Source: Thalassobacillus sp. CUG 92003
GTDB taxonomy: Bacteria; Bacillota; Bacilli; Bacillales; Halobacillaceae
Assembly (NCBI RefSeq): GCF_013618635.1
Contig: NZ_JABLSJ010000012.1
Coordinates: forward strand, 1 to 64,000
Reading direction: 5' to 3'
DNA length: 64,000 nucleotides
In this document: in pieces, positions 45,081 to 52,267 of the stretch
Position numbering within the stretch: the stretch's first letter is position 1
How the letters are laid out: each line of letters begins with the position of its first letter
Position numbers and translations under genes: made by a program
Notes under the pieces: generated by a model
The model's database searches: none
What the model was told of the DNA's origin: nothing
The model's input: the letters and a program-made list of their open reading frames with translations, nothing else

Positions 45081-45095
45081 TTAACTTATCGTTAA
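45081..45095. promoter_or_regulatory. TTAAC-N5-GTTAA operator 3
   Basis: Perfect palindrome with spacer TTATC upstream of the second aldehyde dehydrogenase gene, with an additional half-site ATTAAC about 5 bases to the right. The pattern is the same as the two sites near iclR 4.3 kb away. Confidence 0.55.
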
Positions 45096-45198
45096 TGTGA
45101 TTAACTTTATGTTCTGATAATGTTACCACTACTTTATAAATTTGTCAATTTTCTGTTAATTACACACTTTTAACTTCAGTGGGATTGTACTTTTTAAA

Positions 45199-45639
45199 AT
45201 GTTTGTTTGGAAAAAATTCCCTAATTTATTTTATAAATGGTTAACTAATGTCCCTTATTTAGGTGGTTGTTGGAAAGGGACACTTTATTCAAACTATAAA
45301 GATCCTCATACAAATGAAGAAGTCCCACCTATTCAGTCAAAACTAGAAATCACCCACGATTTCGATAGTCTTCACATAAAAATGGAAACTGATAAATCTT
45401 ACAGCAGCAGCTACATTAGCGGGGTGGTAATAGACGAAGGGAAACAGAAATACTTATGTTACTTATATGGAAATGATGCTGACAAAGATAGAGAAATTAA
45501 CCCTAAGCATGACGGAGCAGTCAAACTTAGAATAAAACATGATGGTGAATTAAAGTTAGAAGGACATTATTGGACAGGTCGTTCTACTACCGGTAGAATG
45601 ACTTTCATAAGGAAAACCAGCAAAAACTCCCATGTTTAG
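45199..45639 (+). CDS. Cap15-type CBASS effector, beta-barrel only
   Basis: Predicted 146-aa protein that matches the beta-barrel domain of Cap15 (SMODS-associated 2TM/beta effector). Recognisable segments are GGCWKGTLYSNY, EEVPPIQSKLEITHDF, SSSYISG and LEGHYWTGRSTTGRM. Cap15 barrels bind a cyclic dinucleotide and disrupt the inner membrane through two N-terminal helices. Here no helices precede the barrel; the 140 bp upstream are AT-rich non-coding sequence with no clear ribosome binding site, so the gene may be truncated. It is tail-to-tail with a CD-NTase gene and shares a terminator with it. Confidence 0.72.
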   Translation: MFVWKKFPNLFYKWLTNVPYLGGCWKGTLYSNYKDPHTNEEVPPIQSKLEITHDFDSLHIKMETDKSYSSSYISGVVIDEGKQKYLCYLYGNDADKDREINPKHDGAVKLRIKHDGELKLEGHYWTGRSTTGRMTFIRKTSKNSHV

Positions 45640-45648
45640 GGAGTTTTT
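45622..45648. terminator. Shared terminator of the CBASS genes
   Basis: AAAAACTCCC/GGGAGTTTTT repeat between the convergent effector and CD-NTase genes. It is A-rich on one side and T-rich on the other, so it works in both directions. Confidence 0.7.
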
Positions 45649-45652
45649 GTTA

Positions 45653-46536
45653 TTAGAAAAGGTAATTGTAGCTGTCCTTTAAGAATTCATTTACTTCTTC
45701 TCTAGAAAACTTTCTAAAAGCCCTAAATAAATATAGCAATTCTGAAACTTCTCCCCACTCTGAGCACTTCTGTTGAGTTGAGGTATCATCAATAAGATAT
45801 GTCAAACTGTTCCTTACATCATCAGTGAGAGTGCTATTATTGAAATTAGAGTTAGGAACATTCCAAACCAAACTCTCAATTAAAAAAGATGAAATATTAT
45901 CAAAATTATACCCTTCATCTACCATCTTATATTTTAGTCGTTTCAAAATACGAACTACTTTTTTGTAACGTTTTGATGTAATATTATTCTTATTTACTCC
46001 ATTTGTGTAATGTTGTTCCGGAAAATTATTGACCCTATCTCCGCTATATCTTCCAATAAATTCTTTTCCTGTTATGTAAGTTCCATCACTTGAGTATCGT
46101 CGATGTTCAAAACAAGGAACTGCATCTGCATCTACTCTATATGAATTAGAAGACACTTTTATAGACTTATCACCATACTCAACGTTTTCTAAGCCATATA
46201 AACTAGAGATAGCTTGGTCAATATCTCTACGATACTGAGTAAATGTATATGACGCTTCTGAATTACCAAAGTCCGTATGTTTTTTCCCATCAGGATAATT
46301 TGCAAAAAACACATCTGTTAGCACCACTGCAATATCTACATCACTGTTCAGCCTTACATTAGTATTGTTATGATATGATATGATCCTTTTGGGATTAATT
46401 TTATTGTGTAATCTTCCAGTTCTTTAGATTTATTTATTGCTTTTCTAATCATCTTAATAGCATTTTCACATTTTTCTTCTTCAGAATTACTAGCAGGTTT
46501 AGCCCATATTTTTAACGTATCTTCTAAATTACTCAT
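45653..46536 (-). pseudogene. CD-NTase (CBASS signal synthase), frameshifted in active site
   Basis: Two minus-strand frames (46354-46536 and 45653-46327) are parts of one cGAS/DncV-like nucleotidyltransferase of about 290 aa. Joined, the catalytic motif reads GSYHNNTNVRLNSDVDIAVV, with a third Asp in YRVDADAVPCFEHRRY. The break lies inside the GSY motif: ATGAT occurs three times in tandem (46370-46384), and removing one 5-base unit restores the frame exactly. The intact enzyme would make a cyclic oligonucleotide on phage infection to activate the neighbouring Cap15-type effector. It may be off through mutation or phase-variable by repeat slippage. Confidence 0.8.
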
Positions 46537-46670
46537 AATCGACCCCCATAATTATCCAACAATATAGTTCTCATTGTACACCATCTAGTTAAGTGCTTAA
46601 AATCTTTTGTACTAAACTCTTAAACTTAGAATTAAACTGATTTAAATTACAAACACACACATAATACAAA

Positions 46671-46705
46671 AAGCCTCCCAAGAGTTAAGAACTCCAGGGA
46701 GGCTT
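46671..46705 (-). terminator. Minus-strand terminator beside attachment site 4
   Basis: AAGCCTCCC/GGGAGGCTT hairpin followed on the minus strand by TTTTTGT, 100 bp left of core 4. Confidence 0.7.
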
Positions 46706-46729
46706 TATAGATTGACTCATTTTTACAAA

Positions 46730-46749
46730 ATCCAGTCAAAATCCAGTCA
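46730..46749 (+). repeat. ATCCAGTCA pair at site 4
   Basis: Two perfect 9-mers at 46730-46738 and 46741-46749, 11 bp apart, 54 bp left of core 4. The same arrangement, degenerate, lies left of cores 2 and 3. Confidence 0.6.
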
Positions 46750-46802
46750 ATATTCATTTATAGGATTTCAAATCCTTGCATATCAAAGGGTTTGAGGACA
46801 GC

Positions 46803-46820
46803 TTACATCATGCCGCCCAT
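46803..46820 (-). other. Attachment core 4 (left end of prophage)
   Basis: Minus-strand reading is Met-Gly-Gly-Met-Met-TAA. The core separates the CBASS genes from prophage cargo. Since the prophage late genes run towards it, it is probably one prophage attachment end, with the integrase and true groEL at the other end beyond the window. The 46821-47062 stretch after it has no gene but holds a palindrome. Confidence 0.65.
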
Positions 46821-46946
46821 AATTCGTTTTATTTCTCCCTCTTCTGTGTAACTTTGTTCAGACTGATAAACAAACGCTTCGCTTACTTCTGCATTAAAAA
46901 ATCTTCGTCTAGTCTTGCAAAAATGTTTTTCCTCGTTACATTTTTA

Positions 46947-46966
46947 GTTACATTTTGAAATGTAAC
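46947..46966. promoter_or_regulatory. 20-base palindrome near prophage end
   Basis: GTTACATTTTGAAATGTAAC is a perfect 9-bp inverted repeat with a 2-base centre, and a GTTACATTT half-site precedes it at 46935. Position between the attachment core and the first cargo gene suggests a site for a recombination or regulatory protein. Confidence 0.4.
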
Positions 46967-47062
46967 ACCCCACAGTTAAAAGAAACAGATTAAGTACCAT
47001 GTTAAATATGAGTTAGCCGTGCTTCAACAAAAATTTTCAAATGTGTTTATATGTGCATGTAT

Positions 47063-49156
47063 TTATTTTTTCTGAGCACCGACTTCTTGGAAAAGTTTAT
47101 ATTCCATAGAATGCTTTAATTCTTTTATGAGCTCACCCTCCATCCAGATCAATGAATAACCATCGCTATTTGATATCTTATTAAAAATATATAAAAAATC
47201 GTTTCTTTCTACATAAAACCTTATTATATGGTCTTCATTTATAATTTTATTAAATGTTGTCGGGTAATGGTGAACATATAATTGCTGCCCCAATAGCAAA
47301 GTTGAAAATTTTAGAAAACAATACTTCAATGAATGAGAGTGAAAGTTAAAATTCACTTCATTACGTGAATGGTGTAAGTCTTCAAGCTCGTTATTTTCAT
47401 ACTTGCTATTAAGATCATTAAAAACTAGATGTGTCTGCTTCGAAGGGAAATTAGTTACAATAAACTTAACAAAGATACTTGTTATTGCGTAAGAGGACAG
47501 CTCAACCGTCTTTAGTGCAGTTAACATAAACAGTCTTACTACAGACCTGTTAAAATTTTCGTGATTTTTACCAGGCTGCACACTCACAATTTGTGTTGCT
47601 TCATCACCTGAAACAAAATAATTGAAAAGTTCTTTTAAATCGTCAGGATGTATAGCTTTCACCTCTGGCAAGTATTCAGCGGTATCTTCAACTTGCTGCT
47701 CAAATTCTGAACTATCTTGCATAGATTCTTGACTGTCAAAGTTTCCACACCTTACTAACGAGTGACATAATGTAGAAACCATTTTTTCATCATCAATCTC
47801 TAACGCCTTTATAAATAAAGTCTTATAAATTGATAAAAATTCCTTGGCAATTTTATTATTCTCGTCTTTGATTGTTTTTTCAATCATATATAAATACTTT
47901 TTAATCCCAATTGAGTTCGTATGGTTTTGATGGTAGCCATACATAACTATCCCGAGCTCTTCTATAACTGTAATGTACTTCTCGGTAACAGTTTGCTCTA
48001 TAGTGCCCCATTTCTCTCCACTATGTTTTATATTTCTAGGAAAAAGATTAAATAAATGTTCTATTGCATCGTTTTGCTCTTCTATTCGATGATTTTCATT
48101 TAAAGTAGCTATTAGAGAGAGTTGCTTCTTTAGTATGGATCCATATAAATCAATAAATAACCTTTGATCCCTTTTTAAAAAATGTTCATATGGTGTGCCA
48201 TGGTTTTCGTCCAATTCTTCTTGAAACAAAGCCGAAAGCGAGCCATTTATCCATTGATAATATCGATCAAAATACACACCCAATATATCCTTAGAAACAG
48301 TAAGATGCAGTACTTGATAAATAATCTCTATATTATTCCTCCAGGAATCATATATTATAGCTTTCTTTCTGGATTCTGAGAAATATATCTTTCTATAAGT
48401 TATATTAAAAACATCTATGTTTTCCCTTAAAAACGAATCAATATGGGTTGTGAGGTATAAATCGCGAACCATTTTATAAAAGTAATACAAGGTCAGTAAA
48501 ATAAAGGCTAGCCATATATCGGTATAGGCTTTAATTCTATCTTGATAGAACCCGACGTCACTTTCATAAAGGATTTTAAAGTGAAAGCCTAAAACTAGGG
48601 TTATTATTGCTATAAGAACAAATTTTAGCATGGCCATATTACTTTGCATGTTGTTTACTGCCGATTCATATGAGCTCTTTTGCACTCTATAAATAAAGTA
48701 ATAAAATGTTAAAGATAAAGATAATAAAACGAAAAGAATTCTTGTTAAAACATCTATTACTCTTAAAACTAACTCAGGTGTTATCACTGTAAATCCCATT
48801 TTAAATGGTATGGATAACGATAATGATAGAAAAAAATCCATTCTAGGTATTACATAAAATACCACTCCATAAAATATAATGACTGAAAATATGGTTAACG
48901 AAAATTTTCTTAAGATGTTTCTAACTGTCAAGTTAGAAAATATAGAAAAATTAGAGTATTTCCTCTTCCATAGGGTACTGCCATCTGCTTTTATTGAGTA
49001 ATATGATCTTACACTGCTAAAAAAATTTTTAAGTATGCTGCTACTTTTACTTGAACTGAATTTTTCTTTAGGATTAGACCAGTTTCTATGTATAACTCTA
49101 AATAGATTGATAACTACACCCAGAGTTATAACCAATATAATAATAAAACTCATCAT
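47063..49156 (-). CDS. Unrecognised 697-aa membrane protein (prophage cargo)
   Basis: No family recognised. The N-terminal third has about five or six transmembrane helices (roughly residues 3-20, 83-106, 120-155, 172-195 and 212-235). The remaining 450 residues are a charged, helix-rich cytoplasmic domain without Walker, nuclease or other standard motifs. GGAG precedes the ATG. It is AT-richer than the structural genes. It sits between the attachment core and a Panacea-domain gene, the position where prophages carry cargo such as superinfection-exclusion or toxin-antitoxin genes. A membrane-acting defence effector or toxin is a reasonable hypothesis and no more. Confidence 0.7.
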   Translation of the reverse strand: MMSFIIILVITLGVVINLFRVIHRNWSNPKEKFSSSKSSSILKNFFSSVRSYYSIKADGSTLWKRKYSNFSIFSNLTVRNILRKFSLTIFSVIIFYGVVFYVIPRMDFFLSLSLSIPFKMGFTVITPELVLRVIDVLTRILFVLLSLSLTFYYFIYRVQKSSYESAVNNMQSNMAMLKFVLIAIITLVLGFHFKILYESDVGFYQDRIKAYTDIWLAFILLTLYYFYKMVRDLYLTTHIDSFLRENIDVFNITYRKIYFSESRKKAIIYDSWRNNIEIIYQVLHLTVSKDILGVYFDRYYQWINGSLSALFQEELDENHGTPYEHFLKRDQRLFIDLYGSILKKQLSLIATLNENHRIEEQNDAIEHLFNLFPRNIKHSGEKWGTIEQTVTEKYITVIEELGIVMYGYHQNHTNSIGIKKYLYMIEKTIKDENNKIAKEFLSIYKTLFIKALEIDDEKMVSTLCHSLVRCGNFDSQESMQDSSEFEQQVEDTAEYLPEVKAIHPDDLKELFNYFVSGDEATQIVSVQPGKNHENFNRSVVRLFMLTALKTVELSSYAITSIFVKFIVTNFPSKQTHLVFNDLNSKYENNELEDLHHSRNEVNFNFHSHSLKYCFLKFSTLLLGQQLYVHHYPTTFNKIINEDHIIRFYVERNDFLYIFNKISNSDGYSLIWMEGELIKELKHSMEYKLFQEVGAQKK

Positions 49157-49171
49157 AAACCACTCCGTAAT

Positions 49172-49198
49172 AAAAGGACGGTAAAAAACCGCCCTTTT
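49172..49198 (-). terminator. Attenuator-like hairpin between cargo genes
   Basis: AAAAGGGCGGT/ACCGTCCTTTT stem on the minus strand with a T-rich loop and a TTTTATTA tail. It lies directly after the Panacea gene stop and 16 bp before the membrane gene ATG, so it should reduce read-through into the second gene. Confidence 0.6.
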
Positions 49199-49204
49199 AG
49201 TTAA

Positions 49205-49699
49205 CTATTTAGCAACTTTCTGTAATAATTTCCTGTAGTATTCTCTCATGGTATCATTACTAATATTATTACTGGCACGTTCATGTGGTTCTTTTCCTTT
49301 TCTGGCTTCTTTCCAAGGTTTTTCTCTATGGGTTAATTGCTCTAAATGTTTGGGTGATTTGTCTCCATAAAGGTTCCAAACTTTATCTAATAATTGCTTT
49401 GATTTCCCATTAACTCTTGTATTGTCTGAAAATAAAGGTTTAGGAATTACATCAAAACCATGATGTCTATACTCACTGTATAATTCGCGACATACCGGAC
49501 CATGAATCCAAGCTTCAAAATCGCAATCTACAATTTCCCCATCTGTAAGGGCTAAATGCCAAGCTTGAGCATAATATACTAATTTTTGTAATTTTAAAGG
49601 AGTGATTTCAGTTGGGGAACCAGGTTCGCTTTTTGACAAAAAGTAACTAGCCACCTCACTAGGGTTTAACAAATTTTGACCAGCTAATTGTTGTTCCAT
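49205..49699 (-). CDS. Panacea-domain (SocA/GepA-like) antitoxin-type protein
   Basis: Predicted 164-aa protein of the Panacea/DUF4065 family, which includes SocA and phage GepA. Diagnostic segments are VASYFLSKSEPG, ITPLKLQKLVYYAQAWHLAL (residues 37-56), FEAWIHGPVCRELYSEYR and the HREKPWKEAR tail. Panacea proteins neutralise many different toxins encoded beside them. Here the gene is followed by the 697-aa membrane protein with a hairpin between, which is the order antitoxin then toxin. GGGAGGGG precedes the start. The domain also occurs in phage proteins without a proven toxin partner. Confidence 0.82.
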   Translation of the reverse strand: MEQQLAGQNLLNPSEVASYFLSKSEPGSPTEITPLKLQKLVYYAQAWHLALTDGEIVDCDFEAWIHGPVCRELYSEYRHHGFDVIPKPLFSDNTRVNGKSKQLLDKVWNLYGDKSPKHLEQLTHREKPWKEARKGKEPHERASNNISNDTMREYYRKLLQKVAK

Positions 49700-50103
49700 A
49701 AAATCCCCTCCCTATAATTTCCTTCTAAGATAATTCTACAACATAACATAAAGATTGTCATTAGGCAATAGTCTGTTATTATTGACTCTTTAGCATATGT
49801 GGAGTGCTATAAACTTTTTGATACTACATATTGTACAATTTCAGTCCAAATTTTCTTCAATTTTTTTACCCTAGATATTTTAAATGAAATTATATTCCCT
49901 GTTTCATTTTTAAAATTATCTGCAAAATATACAAAAATATGTAAATTCATTGCTGTTTTGCTTCATAAAAAGCACTTACAATCAGGGCATGAAATCTTCT
50001 TAATTCGTGTTTCTCGTTGCAGGAAATTCTTAGTAGGCATTTAGAAGTTATTTCAGATTAACGCGATTCTTTAACAAATACGAGTGATCACCCTCCGATA
50101 TTG

Positions 50104-50132
50104 TAGCCCCCCGATTATGAGGGGCGCTTTTT
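50104..50132 (+). terminator. Hairpin after amidase, T-run on the plus strand
   Basis: GCCCCCCGATTATGAGGGGC stem with a seven-T run on the plus strand only. It lies immediately after the minus-strand amidase gene. A terminator for leftward lysis genes would need its T-run on the other strand. The 49700-50103 region holds no gene I can support. Confidence 0.5.
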
Positions 50133-51239
50133 TTATTTGTTTACAGCTTCATAAGCTCTCACTGCAAAGGCAGCAGCTTCCGCTCTTGTGATAGGCTCTT
50201 CAGGTTTGAATCGATTGTTACCTACTCCCCGTGTAATACCCAATTCTTTCGCCTTAGTAATCTCCTTCTGAAGATCGTCACCCAGCTGAACATCTTTAAA
50301 TCCTGTTTTACTCATATTGTACTCCTCCTTAGATTGAAAGTAAGTGTACTCATCATGGCCGGTTACAAACCGGGTCGTGCCATGACTATTCTCGACTTCA
50401 TAAAGTTTATAGTCACCAACACGCCACAACCCTTTAACCGTTGTAAATCCTGAATGCTCATTGCGAACATATAGCTTGTCCTTTTGTTCATCGTTATCCA
50501 GATCTACTTTTCCTTTATAGACAGATAAACCTTTATCTTCATCGGCGTATTCACCGCGCACCAACAGCACCTTGTCTTTATAATGAGTTGCGCCTTTAAG
50601 CTTCTTCGAGCTAGAGGCTTGCTCATATTTCATGCCAAAGTACTTACAAATACCAGCATACGTTTCGGTCGCAACCTCTTTTTGGTACGACTCTTTAAGC
50701 ATTAACAAAGCTTCTTCCCTATCATCCATAAACCCATTCTCGGTTAAGATAGCAGGCATTCCGGATTCGCGTAGCACGTGGAAATTATCTTCTTTGATAC
50801 CGCGCCATACCTGATCAGTCCCTTTTCGTAACTCTTCACCGACAAGCTCAGCCAGTTTCCCAGCTGCTTTATTACGATGACCAGGGTAGATGTGAACCGA
50901 TATACCACTGGCACTTGAGTAATCAAAGTCATAACTCATGGCATTAAAATGGACTGATACAAAGATATCGGCCCCATGCTCATTTGCAGCATCAGTACGT
51001 GCATTAAGTGACGTGTCATAATCGGTTGGAGCTGTGAACAATACCCTGAATCCTCGTTCAAGCAGCATGTCTGCCAAGAAACTAACTACAGCTCGATTAA
51101 ATTCATTCTCCTTGATTTGCCTTTCGAGCCCTGGAACATAAGGCGTGCGCTTTCCTGACGTCTTCATACCATGGCCATCATCCAGGGCAACAAGCTTTCC
51201 GTTCCATTCACCTGCTGGCTTTAATAACTTTGCCATCAT
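50133..51239 (-). CDS. N-acetylmuramoyl-L-alanine amidase (endolysin) with SLH motif
   Basis: Predicted 368-aa phage lysin. The N-terminal Amidase_3 domain (about residues 12-205) has LDDGHGMKT (zinc His), KENEFNRAVV (Glu), FVSVHFNAMS (His) and ILTENGFMDD (catalytic Glu). A linker of about 100 residues follows. The C-terminal 60 residues form one S-layer-homology motif (GFKDVQLGDDL...ITRGVGNNRFKPEEPITRAE) that anchors to secondary cell wall polymer. It cleaves peptidoglycan stem peptides at the end of the lytic cycle. Its start overlaps the holin stop. Confidence 0.92.
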   Translation of the reverse strand: MMAKLLKPAGEWNGKLVALDDGHGMKTSGKRTPYVPGLERQIKENEFNRAVVSFLADMLLERGFRVLFTAPTDYDTSLNARTDAANEHGADIFVSVHFNAMSYDFDYSSASGISVHIYPGHRNKAAGKLAELVGEELRKGTDQVWRGIKEDNFHVLRESGMPAILTENGFMDDREEALLMLKESYQKEVATETYAGICKYFGMKYEQASSSKKLKGATHYKDKVLLVRGEYADEDKGLSVYKGKVDLDNDEQKDKLYVRNEHSGFTTVKGLWRVGDYKLYEVENSHGTTRFVTGHDEYTYFQSKEEYNMSKTGFKDVQLGDDLQKEITKAKELGITRGVGNNRFKPEEPITRAEAAAFAVRAYEAVNK

Positions 51240-51694
51240 TACGCCCCCTTGTTTTTATTGGAATCATAGTCTTCGTCAAATATAGCAATAGCCTTTTTCA
51301 ATGACTTAGGGATAGGTACACCTAACTTCCCTAAATTTTCAAAGATGCTAATCGATTCGTTTACAATGTAGTATAGAATCGTTGCTGCCATAATCGATAA
51401 TTGAAATTCACCAATCGCCATTGGCTCCCCTACTACATCCAAATAAACCATATCAATGATATGCGCTATTGCCACAAGACCAAAGATCATTACCTTTTTG
51501 GGGATGCCCCAGAACCCAACGCGAGCATTTAATTTATCCTGGTAAGCAGCTGCAGCTACACCAGATACATAATCAAAGGTTACAAACGCTATAAGCGCTA
51601 CCAGCATTGCTGTCCATCCTCCAAACAAATACGAGAATATAAACGATCCTCCAGCTGTCGTTACTTTTCCATAGTTAAAAATCATTTCCATCAT
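51239..51694 (-). CDS. Phage holin (TcdE/toxin-secretion type)
   Basis: Predicted 151-aa holin of the phage_holin_4 family with three hydrophobic segments (about residues 15-45, 65-85 and 95-115) and the family motif FVTFDYVSGVAAAAYQDKL near residue 40. It opens the membrane for the amidase, whose start overlaps its stop (TAATG). Confidence 0.9.
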   Translation of the reverse strand: MMEMIFNYGKVTTAGGSFIFSYLFGGWTAMLVALIAFVTFDYVSGVAAAAYQDKLNARVGFWGIPKKVMIFGLVAIAHIIDMVYLDVVGEPMAIGEFQLSIMAATILYYIVNESISIFENLGKLGVPIPKSLKKAIAIFDEDYDSNKNKGA

Positions 51695-51728
51695 TAGCCT
51701 CCCTAAAATTGATCATAAAAAAAAGAAC

Positions 51729-51938
51729 CTACTTTGAAGGCAGATTCTTCTCTTCCTTGGTGACTTCTTTTCGCGGTTTGTTTTTTTCCATCTTCATAAG
51801 CTTACCTTCTAATTCTTCAACAGTTTTTTGCAATTCATTATTTTGCGCTTGAAGCACGATGTTTTCATCTTGAAGTCTATATGCTTCCTGCTTATAAACA
51901 TCAATTACACTTTGCGCTTTAACACTTCCGTTGCTCAT
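51729..51938 (-). CDS. Small coiled-coil phage protein
   Basis: Predicted 69-aa protein, mostly a heptad-repeat coiled coil (residues 10-52, AYRLQDENIVLQAQNNELQK) with a Lys-rich tail. GGGAGG lies upstream. It sits between the tail-fibre and holin genes. Similar small proteins occur at this position in Bacillus phages. Function unknown. Confidence 0.65.
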   Translation of the reverse strand: MSNGSVKAQSVIDVYKQEAYRLQDENIVLQAQNNELQKTVEELEGKLMKMEKNKPRKEVTKEEKNLPSK

Positions 51939-51971
51939 AATGTAACACCTCCCTTCTTTTGTTCGGTTATC

Positions 51972-52250
51972 CTACTTATAGTCAGCACGAATTTTCTTAA
52001 TCAAGGCACGAATATTTTTTCGTTGCGTTCTCTCTCGTTCCGTTATATCGGGCTTATCTTTAAAAGCATCCATAGGAAAATTCATGTTGAACGCTTCTCT
52101 TTCTCCACATTCACATTTTGTTATCAGGTTTTCGTATTCCTTAAATTCATCCAAAAATTCAAGCGTTCTACCTGATAAATCACTTGTATAATCATTTCCA
52201 CATTCTTGACACTCAACCGTGATTACATATCCATCTAACGATTTCAGCAT
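51972..52250 (-). CDS. Small zinc-binding phage protein
   Basis: Predicted 92-aa protein with two Cys pairs (CQECGNDY and CECGERE) about 30 residues apart, forming a probable zinc ribbon. The C-terminus is basic and helical. It has no recognised family. It lies immediately after the tail-fibre gene on the same strand. Confidence 0.65.
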   Translation of the reverse strand: MLKSLDGYVITVECQECGNDYTSDLSGRTLEFLDEFKEYENLITKCECGEREAFNMNFPMDAFKDKPDITERERTQRKNIRALIKKIRADYK

Positions 52251-52267
52251 AGAATATCACCTCATTT

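Noticed and set aside
449-46820. Regularly repeated ATCCAGTCA elements as a CRISPR array
   Set aside because: Only pairs with 11-bp spacing are present, with no 25-40 bp repeats or spacers and no cas genes.
46776-46958. 60-codon plus-strand frame across attachment core 4
   Set aside because: It reads the groEL tail in antisense and the palindrome after it; no start signal.
49799-50044. 81-codon plus-strand frame between cargo and lysis genes
   Set aside because: No ribosome binding site and no recognisable domain; a small RNA is a better explanation of the plus-strand terminator at 50104.
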